Part shown: one piece after another, positions 1-11,360 of the stretch
Layout of the letters: the number at the start of each line of letters is the position of its first letter
Position numbering within the stretch: position 1 is the first letter of the stretch
Assembly: GCA_963678675.1 (NCBI GenBank)
Contig: OY783195.1
Location: 1,684,001 to 1,748,000, forward strand
Direction of reading: 5' to 3'
Length of the DNA stretch: 64,000 nt
From: Xiphydria camelus
Taxonomy: Eukaryota; Arthropoda; Insecta; Hymenoptera; Xiphydriidae
Position numbers and translations under genes: made by a program
The notes under the pieces: model-generated
Database searches by the model: none
Told to the model about the DNA's origin: nothing
Seen by the model: only the letters and a program-made list of their open reading frames with translations

Positions 1-1380
1 CAGAAGAAAGAAAAATTCGTACACTCTCTCTCTGCGAGTACAGGTGAGCACGCGTACGTCCAACCGTGCGCCCGTGTCCCGTTTCGCGCGCGAGATCGCT
101 ACCTGCAGCCACAGTACAGTAGGTGCACGGTCCGCCGGCGACGCGATCGAGTGAGCTCGCGACTAAGGCCGGCCCCGCGCGAGCGAAACACCGACTGAGC
201 GCGCAAACGTGCGCGGAATCGCGGAGGATGGAATCGAAACGCGCGTAGCGGTGTGGCAGGCCGGCAGTACAGCGGTACAGCAACCGAGCGGCGGCAGGTT
301 GCGGTGACTCGGTCCGCTGGAGCCCGCCGCCGCCACCGCGCCGTGCTTTGCTGGCTACGGCGAGAACGCGTGATCCACGATGCGTGAACTCGCCTCTTTT
401 CAAAACGATCCCGCAGAGCGTCGGCCACGCCGGATCACCGGCTGCTATTTTCCCCGCGGCACACCACTCCTCCCTCGCGATCTCTCTCCCTCCGCGACGA
501 TCCACCACTCTCTTGCTGTGCACACCACTCCATCCAAGTGTCCGGCGTCGCTCTGTTCTACACCACTCCACTCGACTTCATTTCACTACTCGGCTCTCGG
601 TGAGCGGCACCGGAGAGAACTCCTCCCACGACGATCCTATACACGACCCGCTCGCAACGCCAGGTACATTGATGTGACCGCGCGCACCGCGTAGCCGCCA
701 CAACTCCTCGCCGAGCCAGCCGAACGGTCCCGAACCGAGCCGAACCGGCGAGAGACACGCAACCACGCTCGGAGCGGGCCGTCGATCGACACAGAAGCGA
801 AGGCGAAGGAAGTCGGCCGGTTCTCGGCGTGACTCACGCGCGCGCCCCGCGTGCCGATTCACGAAAGCGACGACCGCGGTGGCACGGCACGGCGTATCGC
901 CTATCGTGGCTCCTAAGTGCAGCGGGCGACCGATACCGTTTTGCTCTTCCCCGCGCTGCATGGACGCGCGCAAGGCTGTAGCGTGGATCCGTGGATCCCC
1001 GGCACTCGCGGCGCGACTAGACTGCCGGCTGGCTCGGGTCTGGTGGCCGCGAGACGGTTTTACGCCCGCGGAGAGGTTGGGTACTTCCGGCTCGGGGCGC
1101 CGAGTGGCGGCGAACAAAAGTGAGAAAGGGAAGAAAAAGAAGAGAGTTTCTTCGGGCGCACCACTGCCGATTATGGCGGGTTAATTTACGGCGGAAGGCG
1201 CGCGCGCGCACGACGTGGCCTCGCGGGGACACTCGCGCAATTTTGTATACGTCATCGCGAGCGGTGCGAAGGCGGTGATGATTAGGCCGCTACGCTCGAC
1301 GGTCGGCTCTGCGATTCGAGCGGTTCGGAATTGAGGTGGTCGGAGTCCTGTATCCGTTTGGATCGTTTTCGGAGACAACG
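1..1380. other. CpG-rich stretch, no recognisable gene; possible promoter or untranslated exon
   Basis: The stretch is strongly GC- and CpG-rich, and open frames of up to about 180 codons occur on both strands. Their products are Arg/Ala/Ser-rich and resemble no protein family I know, which is what GC-rich non-coding DNA gives. On the plus strand there are donor-like sites CAG|GTGAGC at 43/44, TCG|GTGAGC at 599/600 and CAG|GTACAT at 663/664. This would fit an untranslated first exon of a plus-strand gene. It is only a suggestion, because no transcript evidence can be read from sequence. Confidence 0.3.
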
Positions 1381-1450
1381 CGCGCTATTCCAAATTCAAG
1401 GTGGCTGTGAAAAGTTAGTTATAGAATTCTCGGACTTTTTCCCGAGTACT

Positions 1451-1710
1451 TTAGATCAAATTTTGTAAGCATTCTTTGATATTTCTGTTAATATCAAGAG
1501 TTTTGTACAATCAAATCAACGAAACTATAAATAATTATGATACGAGAACATGAGGCTGCAAAAACGTTTGTACGACTATTTCAGATCAAAATTTGTAAGC
1601 GCTCGTTGATACTTTTGTTAATATCAGGAGTTTTGTATGATTAAATCAATAAAGCTATAGATATTTGTAACACGAGAATATGGGTTTGCAAAAACGTTTA
1701 TACGCTAAGA
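1451..1710. repeat. Two tandem units of about 130 bp, dispersed repeat family N
   Basis: A unit beginning TTAGATCAAATTTTGTAAGC at 1451 is followed directly by a diverged second unit beginning TCAGATCAAAATTTGTAAGC at 1581. Both contain GTTAATATCA(A/G)GAGTTTTGTA and end near CAAAAACGTTT(G/A)TACG. The same unit occurs singly near 24950-25145, and a fragment lies at 8879-8990, so this is a dispersed family that has duplicated in tandem here. Confidence 0.75.
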
Positions 1711-1848
1711 AAATAACGTTGATGGTAGATATCTTAATTTTGGTCGATGCACTGAGAGAAATTTATAGGTCGCAGAGCGATAAGTATAGCTACGATAGCT
1801 ATTTTTAAAGACTAAATGAGGTTAACTAGACAGTATAAATAGGTAATA

Positions 1849-1958
1849 TCATATGAGGCTAAACTTACTCGCCAGGAAAAAAACTTCGATCACTATTATC
1901 TCATTATCTATAAGCTTTTGGCACATATTTGTATAATAATTTTTTGAAAAATACATTT
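1849..1958. repeat. MITE family A, internally deleted copy
   Basis: The copy starts with the family's end ATGAGGCTAAACTTACTCGC and the following TCACTATTATCTCATTATCT. It then jumps to sequence normally found after the centre of the palindrome (TTTGTATAATAATTTTTTGA). Most of the second arm is missing. Confidence 0.7.
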
Positions 1959-2949
1959 GGCCGCTCTATCGTGCCAATCGTTACTTTCAAATAAAACACG
2001 ATCGTCAGTTTCACGAATAGGTAGGGCACGCTCCACTTGAAACTCCCAAACCGATCTAGAATCGAAATCTGATCGAATGACAATTCCACATTAAACTACA
2101 TCGAAAACCTATCCGAGTTAATTTAACGATTCGAATTAAACTCAATCCGTTATCTCGATATCCGATCATTTTTCAATCATAAATCAGCATAAAAATGTCT
2201 TCTCGCGGTCGGACTCCGCGATCGTAAGTTTCGACAGATTTCGGAGTCGATCGGCAACTTCGGTCCCGAAGCACTCGTATACCGCGATATATCGTACCTG
2301 TACGCGCACAGTGCACAAACGAATTAATCCGAACGTAATATCGCCCGGATAACGATCACACACTCCTCCTCCCCCCCTTCGCCATGAGAAACACACACGT
2401 AGCGGCGATATATCGCACCGAACCGATTATCATCCCCCCGGATCTCTCGTCCCCTCGAAAACGGCACTTCCCGTCCCTCTTTCCCCCAAACGCGCGTATC
2501 ATCACAGCATGTGTCGATGCGTCAACGCGATAACGCGCGCGACGAGGAAGAAAATCCCGAGAAGCGGCGATCGGCAGCCCGGCAACGCGTTTACCCCGCG
2601 CCACACGCTTAGAAAGTCTGTCCAACTTGTCGTATATAACCGGCGCCACGTATGCGCCCGTATAGGTAATACGGGGGGCGCCTACGCTTCCTTCGGATGG
2701 ATAAAAATGAAAGTTTTAGACGCTTAAGAGAGTCCGAACCTCGCCCCGCCGATTAGTCTTATTCCTAACGAGCGATTCAAGGTCTCGTTGCGGTGCGCGA
2801 ACCCGTGTAACGCGGTCGCGATCGGATCTCGCCGGTTGTCGAGTGGATATATATCTCTCTTATCGCGGGTGGTGAACACGAATTAATTGCAACGCGGGAA
2901 GGGGGACGATCGTACGTTTGGATGGCCAATGTGCCAAAAGTCGTAGGGG
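1959..2949. other. No gene seen
   Basis: AT-rich to about 2180, then CpG-rich to about 2870. Only short unrelated open frames are present. I see no splice-bounded frame and no recognisable repeat. Confidence 0.5.
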
Positions 2950-3175
2950 TCACAGGGAAAAAGAATTACATAGTTGGATCTATACCAATAATTAATTGCG
3001 GGATCGCGAGTAATTATTTATAATATTTGCATCAATTTGACCTTTTTTCATTTTAATTTGATATTTTTTTCCTTTCAGTCGCACACTATTTCGCATGATT
3101 GTAAGGAAGAGATGTCAAATTGACGTATTAAAAGTTTTCATTGTTATCAATAAATAATTACTTTCGACCTCGGAT
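2950..3175. repeat. MITE family D, copy 1
   Basis: An imperfect palindrome. The left arm runs CACAGGGAAAAAGAATTACA, then AGTTGGATCTA and AATAATTAATTGCGG. The right arm returns as AATAAATAATTACTTTCGAC. The core TTCGCATGATTGTAAGGAAG matches the copy at 23078-23315. Confidence 0.65.
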
Positions 3176-3806
3176 CGTTCGGATCTGTCTGTTGGCCCCT
3201 GTGACTGTCGTACCCACTATAACGACAAAGCGGGGCCAACGAGCCGATTCGCGCGATAAACTAATAATAACACCAGAGGAAACCCCTGACACGTGCGACC
3301 CCAGGCGACAGCGTGCAGCGGTGCTTGAATTCGACGCAAAGATATTTGGCGAGCCGCTCGTGGAAACGCCTGTACGTCCGCGAAGGCAGTAGAGGCCCGG
3401 GCGTTACTGCGACCCACGCCAAAATGAGACTAAAAGGGCGTTAACCTGCCTCGCGGAGAGAACCTCTTTAGGTGTCTCTACCGCCGTGGTCTTTCCGCGC
3501 TAGAAATCGTACGCCTCGTCACGCTTCGCGTGGCTATACAGTCGTATCTAAATAGCCCCGCGCGCGGATGCCCGAAAGCCCGCCCCGTAGAAACGCAGAA
3601 AACGCGACGGAACGAAAATTTACCGGTAGCCCGCGCGAACCGTAACCGCGGGAAAGTACGAGAGCCGTCATCCGCTCAGTTTCTAAACGCTTCCATCGCT
3701 ACGGGAGCGCGCGAGCCCCGATTTGGATCTCTGATACGTGCCTGCGTGAGAGGTGGATTGTGGAAAACGTAGAGTTCGAAATTGAAATCGAATTGGAATA
3801 AACGCA
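3176..3806. other. No gene seen; CpG-rich
   Basis: Short Arg-rich frames occur on both strands, with no family resemblance and no convincing splice frame. Confidence 0.45.
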
Positions 3807-4230
3807 GTGAGAAAATAAGTTATTTATAGTTGATATACGTATCGCACGAGGCTAAATTTACTCACCAGAAAAGAAACTTGGATCGCTATTATCTCATTAT
3901 TTATAAACTTTTGACCTACATTGATATCAGACTTTGTTGCAGATAAAAAAATAATCTTCAAAAAAGTAAAAAAGTATTATACAAACATGAGCCAAGTTTC
4001 TTTCCTGGTGAGCAAGATTAGCCTCATATGATATATATACTTGTTTATGGCGAAAGAAATATTTCATTGGGTCAAATAAATATTCATCAGCTATTACTCT
4101 ATTTATATTTGAATAAGAGAGACATTCTAATAATTAATATATAGGTATTCACTTGGCCCGACGAAATATTTCTTTCGCCATAATCAAGTATCCATATATT
4201 AACTACAAATAAACTCTTCTCTAAGCGTCT
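3807..4230. repeat. MITE family C, copy 1, split by a family A element
   Basis: The outer arms are GTGAGAAAATAAGTTATTTA at the left and ACTACAAATAAACTCTTCTC at the right, with the family body TGGCGAAAGAAATATTTCAT and its complement at about 4166-4182. A complete family A palindrome (3841-4032) sits in the left arm, so the A element arrived later. Confidence 0.75.
3841..4032. repeat. MITE family A, copy 2 (nested)
   Basis: A palindrome of about 190 bp with ends GAGGCTAAATTTACTCACCA and TGGTGAGCAAGATTAGCCTC. The TATTATCTCATTATTTATAA motif typical of the family follows the left end. There is no open frame for a transposase, so it is a non-autonomous element. Confidence 0.85.
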
Positions 4231-4900
4231 GCAGGAAAAGCTCTACACAATTTATTATCGAACGCGCCCCGAGAAGAAAGTCGACCGAAGATCGACAAAC
4301 TAATCGCGGAAAATTGATTTGGATCAATTTTAATTCGACCCGACGATTAAAACAGCACCGCGGGTCTGTAATGCGTAGCGATAACTGAAGAATAACGTGA
4401 TAAGGAGGAAAAAATTGAAAACCGATCGATCACACGTCGACAAATGATAGTCAACGATACATTCATTAATTCGTTGGCTTTGATACGTGACGATTTAATT
4501 CGTATATCGTCGTAATTTATCGAATTAAATTACTTCCGAGCGACCCCGATCGCTTTTTCCCCCCTACCCATCGCGTATCGCTACTTTTTAATTCTTACAG
4601 TAGGAGCGCGAGTCTCCCGTTCGAGATCACCGCGCGGACGAGGCTACGCGGCGCGAGTTACTGCCGGGGAAACGGAGACGGGTTTGATTTACGATATTTA
4701 TCCGATAGGTGGCAGTAGCGATTGAGCCCGTCCCTATCACCAAGGCGAGTCTAGGACGCGGAGAGTATCGGAGCGCGACGAAGATATCGCGCGGCGGTAT
4801 TCCGCGCGATTTGAGCTTTCGTTTCGATCTGAAGGACGATTTTCCGGGTGCGAATTCGGTCTTTAGATACAAAAAATATTCAATTTTTCAATTTAATTTG
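4231..4900. other. No gene seen
   Basis: Mixed AT-rich DNA, with a moderately CpG-rich part near 4600-4860 that has short frames on both strands. None is bounded by convincing splice sites or resembles a known family. Confidence 0.45.
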
Positions 4901-5160
4901 TAATCTGCACCGAGAAGCCAGATTATTAATAGTTAATAAATGTGATTTGAAATAGGGTGAAATATAAATATTTTGTCAGGACAAGGAAATCTATGTTGAT
5001 TATTAAAATATTTATTTCATTCAAATGGTTGCCTCTGAAGATCAAATTGTGCCAAACCAATAGTTAACGAATATTTTCTTGACCCAATAAAATGTTTATT
5101 TCGTCATATTCAACAAATATTTATCAACTACAAATAACTTGTTTTCTCGATGTGTACACT
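4901..5160. repeat. MITE family C, copy 2
   Basis: An imperfect palindrome from CACCGAGAAGCCAGATTATT to AACTTGTTTTCTCGATGTG, with the family body (AATAAATATTTNNT, TTATTTCGTCATATTCAA) in each arm. The centre keeps GGTTGCCTCTGAAGATCAAA, which is also found in the copy at 13690-14155. Confidence 0.7.
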
Positions 5161-6705
5161 AGAGAAAACGAATTTAGCTGTTCCAAACAAATTGTCAGGT
5201 TGAAGATTAAATTTCACGAGACTAACTATTGTTCGGTCGGGCTGTATATAGTTGGAGTAACTATATTTCTTCGTTCCATTCGATAAAATTCGTTTTGTTG
5301 GTCATTTTCCAGCTCAGATAAGGTCGAAAGTAAGAATGAAAAAATGCGGGATAAATGATTGTATCCAAATCGTTCGAATCTGCGATAAAAAATGAGTAAG
5401 AAAACCGAATTAATGGTCGAGGATCGAGATGACGAAGATCCGTCGCGCTTCGACCTCCCGACGACAAGCGTTCGCGAAACTACCGAGGGAATGACGTAAC
5501 ACGGTCCGTATAGGGCGCGAACGACGCGCGTAAATGCCCAATCCAAAGTTCGCTTATCGCTGGGCGCGGGGTAATCGGGTTCGGAGTCAATAAAAAATGT
5601 CTTTGGCCGATAAAGTTTCCACTGGTCGTGCGACGAGAGGCTATTCCGCATTACATCCACGCGCATAGCGGGCTCGTTTACTATTATTATTGATGACGCG
5701 AGATGGGAGGGCGATAACGAAATGTCAAAGTCAGGGGTCTCGCGCGCTACGAGACGATCGTCGCGTCGCGCGCGCGTTTGAACTTTATCGATTACAGAAT
5801 GGGAGGCTCTGACATTCCACACGATGTCCGCCGGAAACGAACCGATCCCACGGCACATGAGTGGGACGTCACGAGCGTTCTTCGAAAATGTTTGATTCCT
5901 TCGACTCCATGCACTGGGGAAACTGATTAGGTTAACATGACAAAACGCATCAAGTTAAACGCGTTTAGTTATTCTAGAAGGGGAAAAAGGAATAGTAAAA
6001 AGTCATGAGAGAATTCATGGATTTTTACAGATATCCCAAGCATCATCGTTTCCAAAATTTTCCTCAAATTGAAAAAAATTATCTTTCTCGGTGTGCGCAA
6101 GCGCGACAGTAATCAGTCAATTTCGTTCCTCGTCACTGCAAATAATCAAATCGTACGCACAGCAACTCGCGTAATCGCGGAGCCGTGCGACGAGACGAGA
6201 TTAAATTCCAAAAATTTCCACGCTCGAAACTCGTATCCGTTATGCGCGTACAGCGCGCCGAATCCCTTCAAATGTTTGCGCGCTAATGCTATACGTGTGG
6301 TATGTGTGCGTGGTATGCCCGGGTTATGCCATCGTCCTTGTCGCCTGGAAGCCTTTTCGAAGCTTATGGTTTTATAACTCGTTAAAAAAAAACAAGAGAA
6401 GCGTTAACAAACGCCGATTTAACCGCGGGACGTTCCCCCCTCCTCCTTCGCCGTAGCGCAATGCACGCACCGTAGCGTCTGCGCGCATACGGAGACCGCG
6501 TGACGTTCATTGAAATCCAGACGCGGGAGCGAGCTTTTATCGCTTGCGCGAATCGCTGCGACAGATTTATTGGCGGCGAGCGAGCGCGTCACGCGACTCT
6601 ATCTTCTCGCGGATACGCGTATGTGTTGTTGCACGGCGTCGTCTCGTGTATGTTTGCGGGGGAATCTAACGCGGAATCCGCGAAGCTCGACAATTCGGTT
6701 TTTCC
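5161..6705. other. No gene seen; fragments of repeats
   Basis: A fragment of repeat family G lies on the minus strand near 5310-5400, a family E fragment near 5922-5980 (CATGACAAAACGCATCAAGT), and a family M fragment near 5978-6050 (GGGGAAAAAGGAATAGTAAA). A 210-codon minus-strand frame (5858-5226) includes repeat sequence and matches nothing I know. Confidence 0.45.
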
Positions 6706-6985
6706 ACACTTTTTTTTATCGCACATTCGAAAAATTCGGACGAAATTATTTGCCCCGTATTTTGTCAATCTTCCATCTCATTAAACCGGAAAACGACATT
6801 TAAGAATGCAGCTATATCGCGCTGTGCGTCTCTCTTCTGTTTTGATGACGTCACAATGCCAAAAAAATGCGAGCTTACAAATTTGCGAATAATTATTCGT
6901 CCAGACGTTTTCTTTTTCGCGCGATATTTAAATATGTACGCGGATTACAATTAGAATTTAAGAATACGATATTTTAAGACCGAAT
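6706..6985 (+). repeat. Dispersed repeat family G, copy 1, with a perfect CRE palindrome
   Basis: The sequence CGGACGAAATTATTTGCCCC, then AATGCAGCTATAT, GATGACGTCACAATGCC and AATAATTATTCGTCCAGAC, is shared in the same order with 10545-11110. Part of it occurs inverted near 58700-58960. TGACGTCA at 6846-6853 is a textbook CREB/ATF site, but nothing shows that it is used. Confidence 0.7.
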
Positions 6986-7752
6986 TCTCTATGAGTTGTA
7001 GGAATCTCTCAACTGTGCAAGGGACAGAACAGTATAGTGCAAGTAATGCGGCGATTTCAGCGAGACCGGGGCATGTTACAAGAAGGTGGCCCTTCACTGT
7101 CATTACTTCCCATGGCAACGAAGGGTCAACTTCGCGTTGCATCGTGCCTCGACCCTCTTCATTCCCGTGTTGATATCCCGTTCCGATAATTTTGGCATGT
7201 TGCAAAGTAGCAACGACAGGGTATTTTATCTGTTACGTGTTATCTCCCCAGCGATCACCGCAGGTTTTGTCCCACTGCATTTGCCACTGCCCCTGCACAT
7301 AGGCTACACAGTGCTTATTTATTTGCACTCTTCAATGAATGTTGATAGATGTATCTCCCAGACATCATGCACCTATACAGTCTGCCAGTTTCGCGTAAGG
7401 AAGCACTGGCGCCTGGCTCAGTGTATCTTCGAAGTATTTTTAACTGATAACGAAGCGAGAGACGATAACGCGAGGCTCCTTCGTACGCACAGGGACTACT
7501 AGGTTTCTCTCGTTGAATTGGCACTATACGAGAATCGCACCGTACCGCTATCTCAATTTAGATCCCGGTTAGTGTTTCTCGGAATTCAGATTTCACGTGT
7601 TATCAATTGGCTTCGCGGCGAGCGTATTTAGAGGTACGCGTTATCTCATTCCCGTCATTGGATTCAACTACGGTACACAGTGAAATTCGACGGTTGTTAT
7701 TCCCGAACTTTTCCAGTTCGAAACAACTGCCTATAGCCTTCTCTGACCTTCG
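6986..7752. other. No gene seen
   Basis: Short open frames on both strands, none with recognisable products or splice borders. Confidence 0.45.
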
Positions 7753-7754
7753 TA

Positions 7755-7872
7755 AATATCGACCGGTACCAGAAAAAAAAAGCGCGTATCTTGTCATTAT
7801 CGCATAGACACGAGTTACGACGTTTCTCAATGACAGTGAGATACGCGCTTTTCTCTGGTACCAGTCGATATG
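7755..7872. repeat. Inverted repeat of about 118 bp
   Basis: The left arm AAATATCGACCGGTACCAGA, then AAAGCGCGTATCTTGTCATT, is mirrored by AATGACAGTGAGATACGCGC and TTTTCTCTGGTACCAGTCGA. It is probably a small MITE. Confidence 0.75.
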
Positions 7873-7952
7873 CAGGCATGCAGATTCGACATGTTATTGG
7901 CATAAAAAATAATCATTCTTTCGGAAGATTTTATGTGTCTGAAGTTCTGGGC

Positions 7953-8129
7953 GTTCATTTGAACGAAAAATGTCGACTTAAAAAGACCACGGCCACTGTC
8001 GAGTTTATTGGTTTCTTTATTTCCAATAGTTGTTCAGTTCGCAAAAATTTCTCTATAAATCTGGCAATCAATAAACTCAATATTGGCCGTAATCTCTTAA
8101 AAAGTCGACATTTTTCGTTTATATAAACG
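7953..8129. repeat. Inverted repeat of about 177 bp
   Basis: The arms are AACGAAAAATGTCGACTTAA at 7962 and AAAAAGTCGACATTTTTCGT at 8099. Inner segments (CACGGCCACTGTCGAGTTTA and its near complement AAACTCAATATTGGCCGT) also pair. The short frames read outwards from the two arms are mirror images and not genes. Confidence 0.8.
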
Positions 8130-8878
8130 TTCGGAACTAAGTACATGATTTTGAAATGAAAAATTGCTTATACAATAGTATAGGTACATGAAACTATACC
8201 AACATTTGACTCAATGATTGTGATTTTCGGAATCGGCGTGAAAAATGCACGAGGGAATTGATTTTCCACCACCACCATCACCACCACCACACTAAAAAAA
8301 AACTTGCTTCATTCAAAAAGAGTGTAAGGAAAAGTAAATAGAGTTGAAGCAACCAAATTGAAGTTGAAACAAGTAAATATCTACTTGAAACAATAACACC
8401 GTGAGAGATTCGCCGTATTCAACCTCACCGAAGCAAATTTGTTTTCAGTGGACTTCGTATATCGTCTCGCCGATATAAACACATGAAAATTTCCCTACGA
8501 CGGCGCGACCGTGCTACGTAGGGACAAGCATTATACACGACGCGGGACGCCTCGTTCGGTGTTTTTGGTGGTTCGTTAGCATTCAAGATGCACCGACGCC
8601 GCGTTTCCTTTGAGAGGCTCGTCGCTCCCACTGGGACTAACAATAGCTTCGTACGAAATAGAAGCTGTTCGAAAACAGAAGCAGATAGGACCCATACGAG
8701 CTTTGGTCGTGGAGAGGGCCTATATTTATGTAGAGCTTTCGACGAGTTTTGTCTCTTCCAGGAAAGGAGAGTACCTCTCTCCGGTATATCTACGGGCGGG
8801 CGTTGTATTATTCTATGGAATTGAAGTTGACTCGGACCATCCGCCACTGGCGAAACGGCGTATCGTTAGATAAATCAG
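8130..8878. other. No gene seen; CAC microsatellite
   Basis: A (CAC)n-type microsatellite with one CAT interruption lies at about 8268-8291. A 140-codon minus-strand frame (8847-8425) lies opposite shorter plus-strand frames and has no recognisable product. Confidence 0.45.
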
Positions 8879-8990
8879 GGTGGCTGCACACACACACAAA
8901 AGCTTGATTATAGAACTCCCCGACTATTTTTCTCTAACTATTTCGGATCAAATTTCGTAAGTACTCCCTGATATTTTTGTTCGTACACGG
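8879..8990. repeat. Fragment of dispersed repeat family N
   Basis: TGGCTGCACACACACACAAA leads into CTTGATTATAGAACTCCCCG and TTTCGTAAGTACTCCCTGAT. This matches the beginning of the family N copy at about 24953-25050. Confidence 0.6.
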
Positions 8991-10544
8991 AGAAAAAGGA
9001 TTTGTCATTTTTTCCAGTGAAAAATCTAAGGTGAAATTTCGAGAAATTAACTCTACTTCATTTATAATTTCCAGTAAAAATAAATAATTTCCCGACATCT
9101 CCCTGACGGATCAAATTCCCTGATATCTCCCGGTTTTCCTGGAAATGCATTTAATGTAAAATGCATTTCTACGAATGCGTTCACAACGATACAAGAAGAA
9201 AGGGAACCGATATTAAACGTCAAAGAATAGAGAGGACCATACAAAATGACGTGTCTTCGTACATTCACCGTTAACCGTTAAGTGCCACGCCCCCTGCTTC
9301 TCGCTCACGATGTTGCTACAACCGACGAACATTCAGGCACCTATCAAACGGTGACGAAGGATGCCGACTCTATCAACGTGCATAACTTTCTCACGAGCAC
9401 GCGGTCAAGTCGGACGAACGGACGGCTCTCCCCTTGACGTTCGTCGCGGAAGTGAACGGTTTAAAGTGTGGCACATCGGAGCCCTGCCATTAGCCGACGC
9501 GAACAGGACAGATATATTTATAGAAGCACGTGGTGCAGCGTTCGGTGATTTCCCTCTGGAGATAATTACGGGACTCGACGCGCCTTCGCGAGCGTTTCCA
9601 GAAATTATGGAACGAGGAATTCCCGAAATTCCAATTTTTCGAGAGATCTCGCGCTTATCGAAAAATAAATCGATCCGACTCGTACACTATTGCGTGGTGC
9701 AATTTTTACCGCGGATTCGGTTCCACGAATTCGCGAGTTTATTTAAAGAATCTCGAAGGAAAGCCAAGCCATTGCCGCTTTTGCTGACGCGGAAACAGTT
9801 CCGGTACGCAGAATCGTCGATACCTTACGATACTAACTGCTTAGTCAAATCTATTAATTTTTTCCCTCCCTCTAAGTAACGACTGAAATTCCAAAGAAAA
9901 ATCTTTACCCTCCCAGAGAGACTTTCCCACAATCCATGAGATCCCCAAAATTTTCCCTCCCAAGGATTTCTCAATCGCCAGACGCGTATTGCATGGATAT
10001 ATCGCGACTCGCGTTCGCGATGACGGCAAACCGACAAATTGGCCGTGATGAGATCCTGTGTCAATCCTTAATCGCCCCCTCTCCCCGCCCCCCCAACAGG
10101 AAGCTCGCTCGCGATGCCAACAGGACGTCGGAAAAAAAATGCACTCAACCGTACGAAATGACATAGTGGTCAACGCGTACATTTTTCCTCGATGCGTCAT
10201 CCGTAAAACCGTGATAATCTCGCGCGGATATCTAAACGAAGTACAATAGGCATCTGACATTGAACGTGCGCGCGAGTGCACGACAAGTGGAACGGGCGAC
10301 GAAGTCGCGTCGCGTTAGCAGCAGGCTCTACTGCGAAAACGCAGCCGTTCGAAAGGCCCGTTGCATCGACGCCGCGGGACCTTGGAACGCCAGCCCGTCG
10401 GTAATTAACATCTCGAAACGAGAGCCAACTAACGTAACAGCATTATCCCGGCGATTCGTTCGTTCGAATGCGAGAGACGATTCGCGGGCGCGGCTACTTT
10501 GCATGCGAGTACGCGGAGCATCTACGGGGTGGGGGGGTTTAACA
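8991..10544. other. No gene seen
   Basis: A plus-strand frame of 172 codons (9361-9879) has no domain, no signal and no compelling splice or poly(A) context. The rest is short frames. I see no structured repeat here apart from the repeat end ACACGGAGAAAAAGGATTT at 8985-9003. Confidence 0.4.
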
Positions 10545-11110
10545 CTATTTGTTTTATTGCAGATTGGACAAATTTGGACGAAATTATTTGCCCCGCTTTT
10601 TTCCTCATTTTTCATTTTCCGACTTATCCAAGCTGGAAAGTGATATTTATAAATGCAGCTATATTGTCGTCTGCACGGAAAAAAATTAATCGTAGCACAT
10701 ACAAAGTTTGTGGTACACTTCGAAACAAGATCATTTTATTGTTACGGTAACTACGGTTTTAATAAAAATTATAGTAACATTTCTAGAAATTGCAAGCGTT
10801 ACTGTAATCTTTACCAAACTTGTAATCATCGTAACAATAAATTGCCCTTGTCCCGAAATCTACCACAAACTTTGTTAACGTTACGATTTTTTTCCCGTGG
10901 AATAAGACTATCTCCCTTGCACTCGTTACTTAGTATAAGTACGTTTCTCTGGTTTTTCGATGACGTTACAATCCTGTAGAGAGAAATGCACTTATAACTT
11001 TACGAATAATTATTTGTTCAGACTGTTTCTTTTTCATTTGTTATTGAATACGCGTACGGACTATAAACTTGATTTAAAAATACGAATATTTATTTCACGT
11101 TAAGACCGAA
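10545..11110 (+). repeat. Dispersed repeat family G, copy 2, interrupted by a family B MITE
   Basis: The left part (TTGGACGAAATTATTTGCCC, then AAATGCAGCTATATTG) and the right part (TTTTTCGATGACGTTACAAT, then AATAATTATTTGTTCAGAC) match family G copy 1 in order. A complete family B element (10673-10900) lies between them. The CRE palindrome of copy 1 is changed to TGACGTTA here. Confidence 0.75.
10673..10900. repeat. MITE family B, copy 1 (nested)
   Basis: A palindrome of about 228 bp with ends CACGGAAAAAAATTAATCGT and ACGATTTTTTTCCCGTG. Both arms carry ACAAAGTTTGTGGTA and the GTTACG/CGTAAC motifs. No transposase frame is present. Confidence 0.85.
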
Positions 11111-11180
11111 TTCCCTTCGTACGAAATATAGCGGACCGGAAGCAAAGAATTTCCTCGCACTCGCTTATCATACATACCTA

Positions 11181-11360
11181 CAGAGAACAAAAATTAGTTG
11201 GATCTACTGAAAATTACTTGCGGAGTCGCAAATAATTATTTACTTATGTATATCAATTAAATGTTTTGATACATCCAGGCTTCACGGCCCCTTTTTATTT
11301 TATTTGAGAGGAAACAGGGAGTGCAAAAAAATGGGACAATTTTGATTAAAAAAAACTCGC
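11181..11360. repeat. Half of a family D MITE followed by a family P fragment
   Basis: AGTTGGATCTACTGAAAATT and ACTTGCGGAGTCGCAAATAA match the left arm of family D. From about 11277 the sequence GGCTTCACGGCCCCTTTTTA and GGGACAATTTTGATTAAAAA matches repeat family P, copies of which occur near 25930, 35108, 48676 and 53688. Confidence 0.6.

Noticed and set aside
578..1117. Minus-strand open frame of 179 codons
   Set aside because: Other frames on both strands are of similar quality in this CpG-rich stretch; nothing recognisable.
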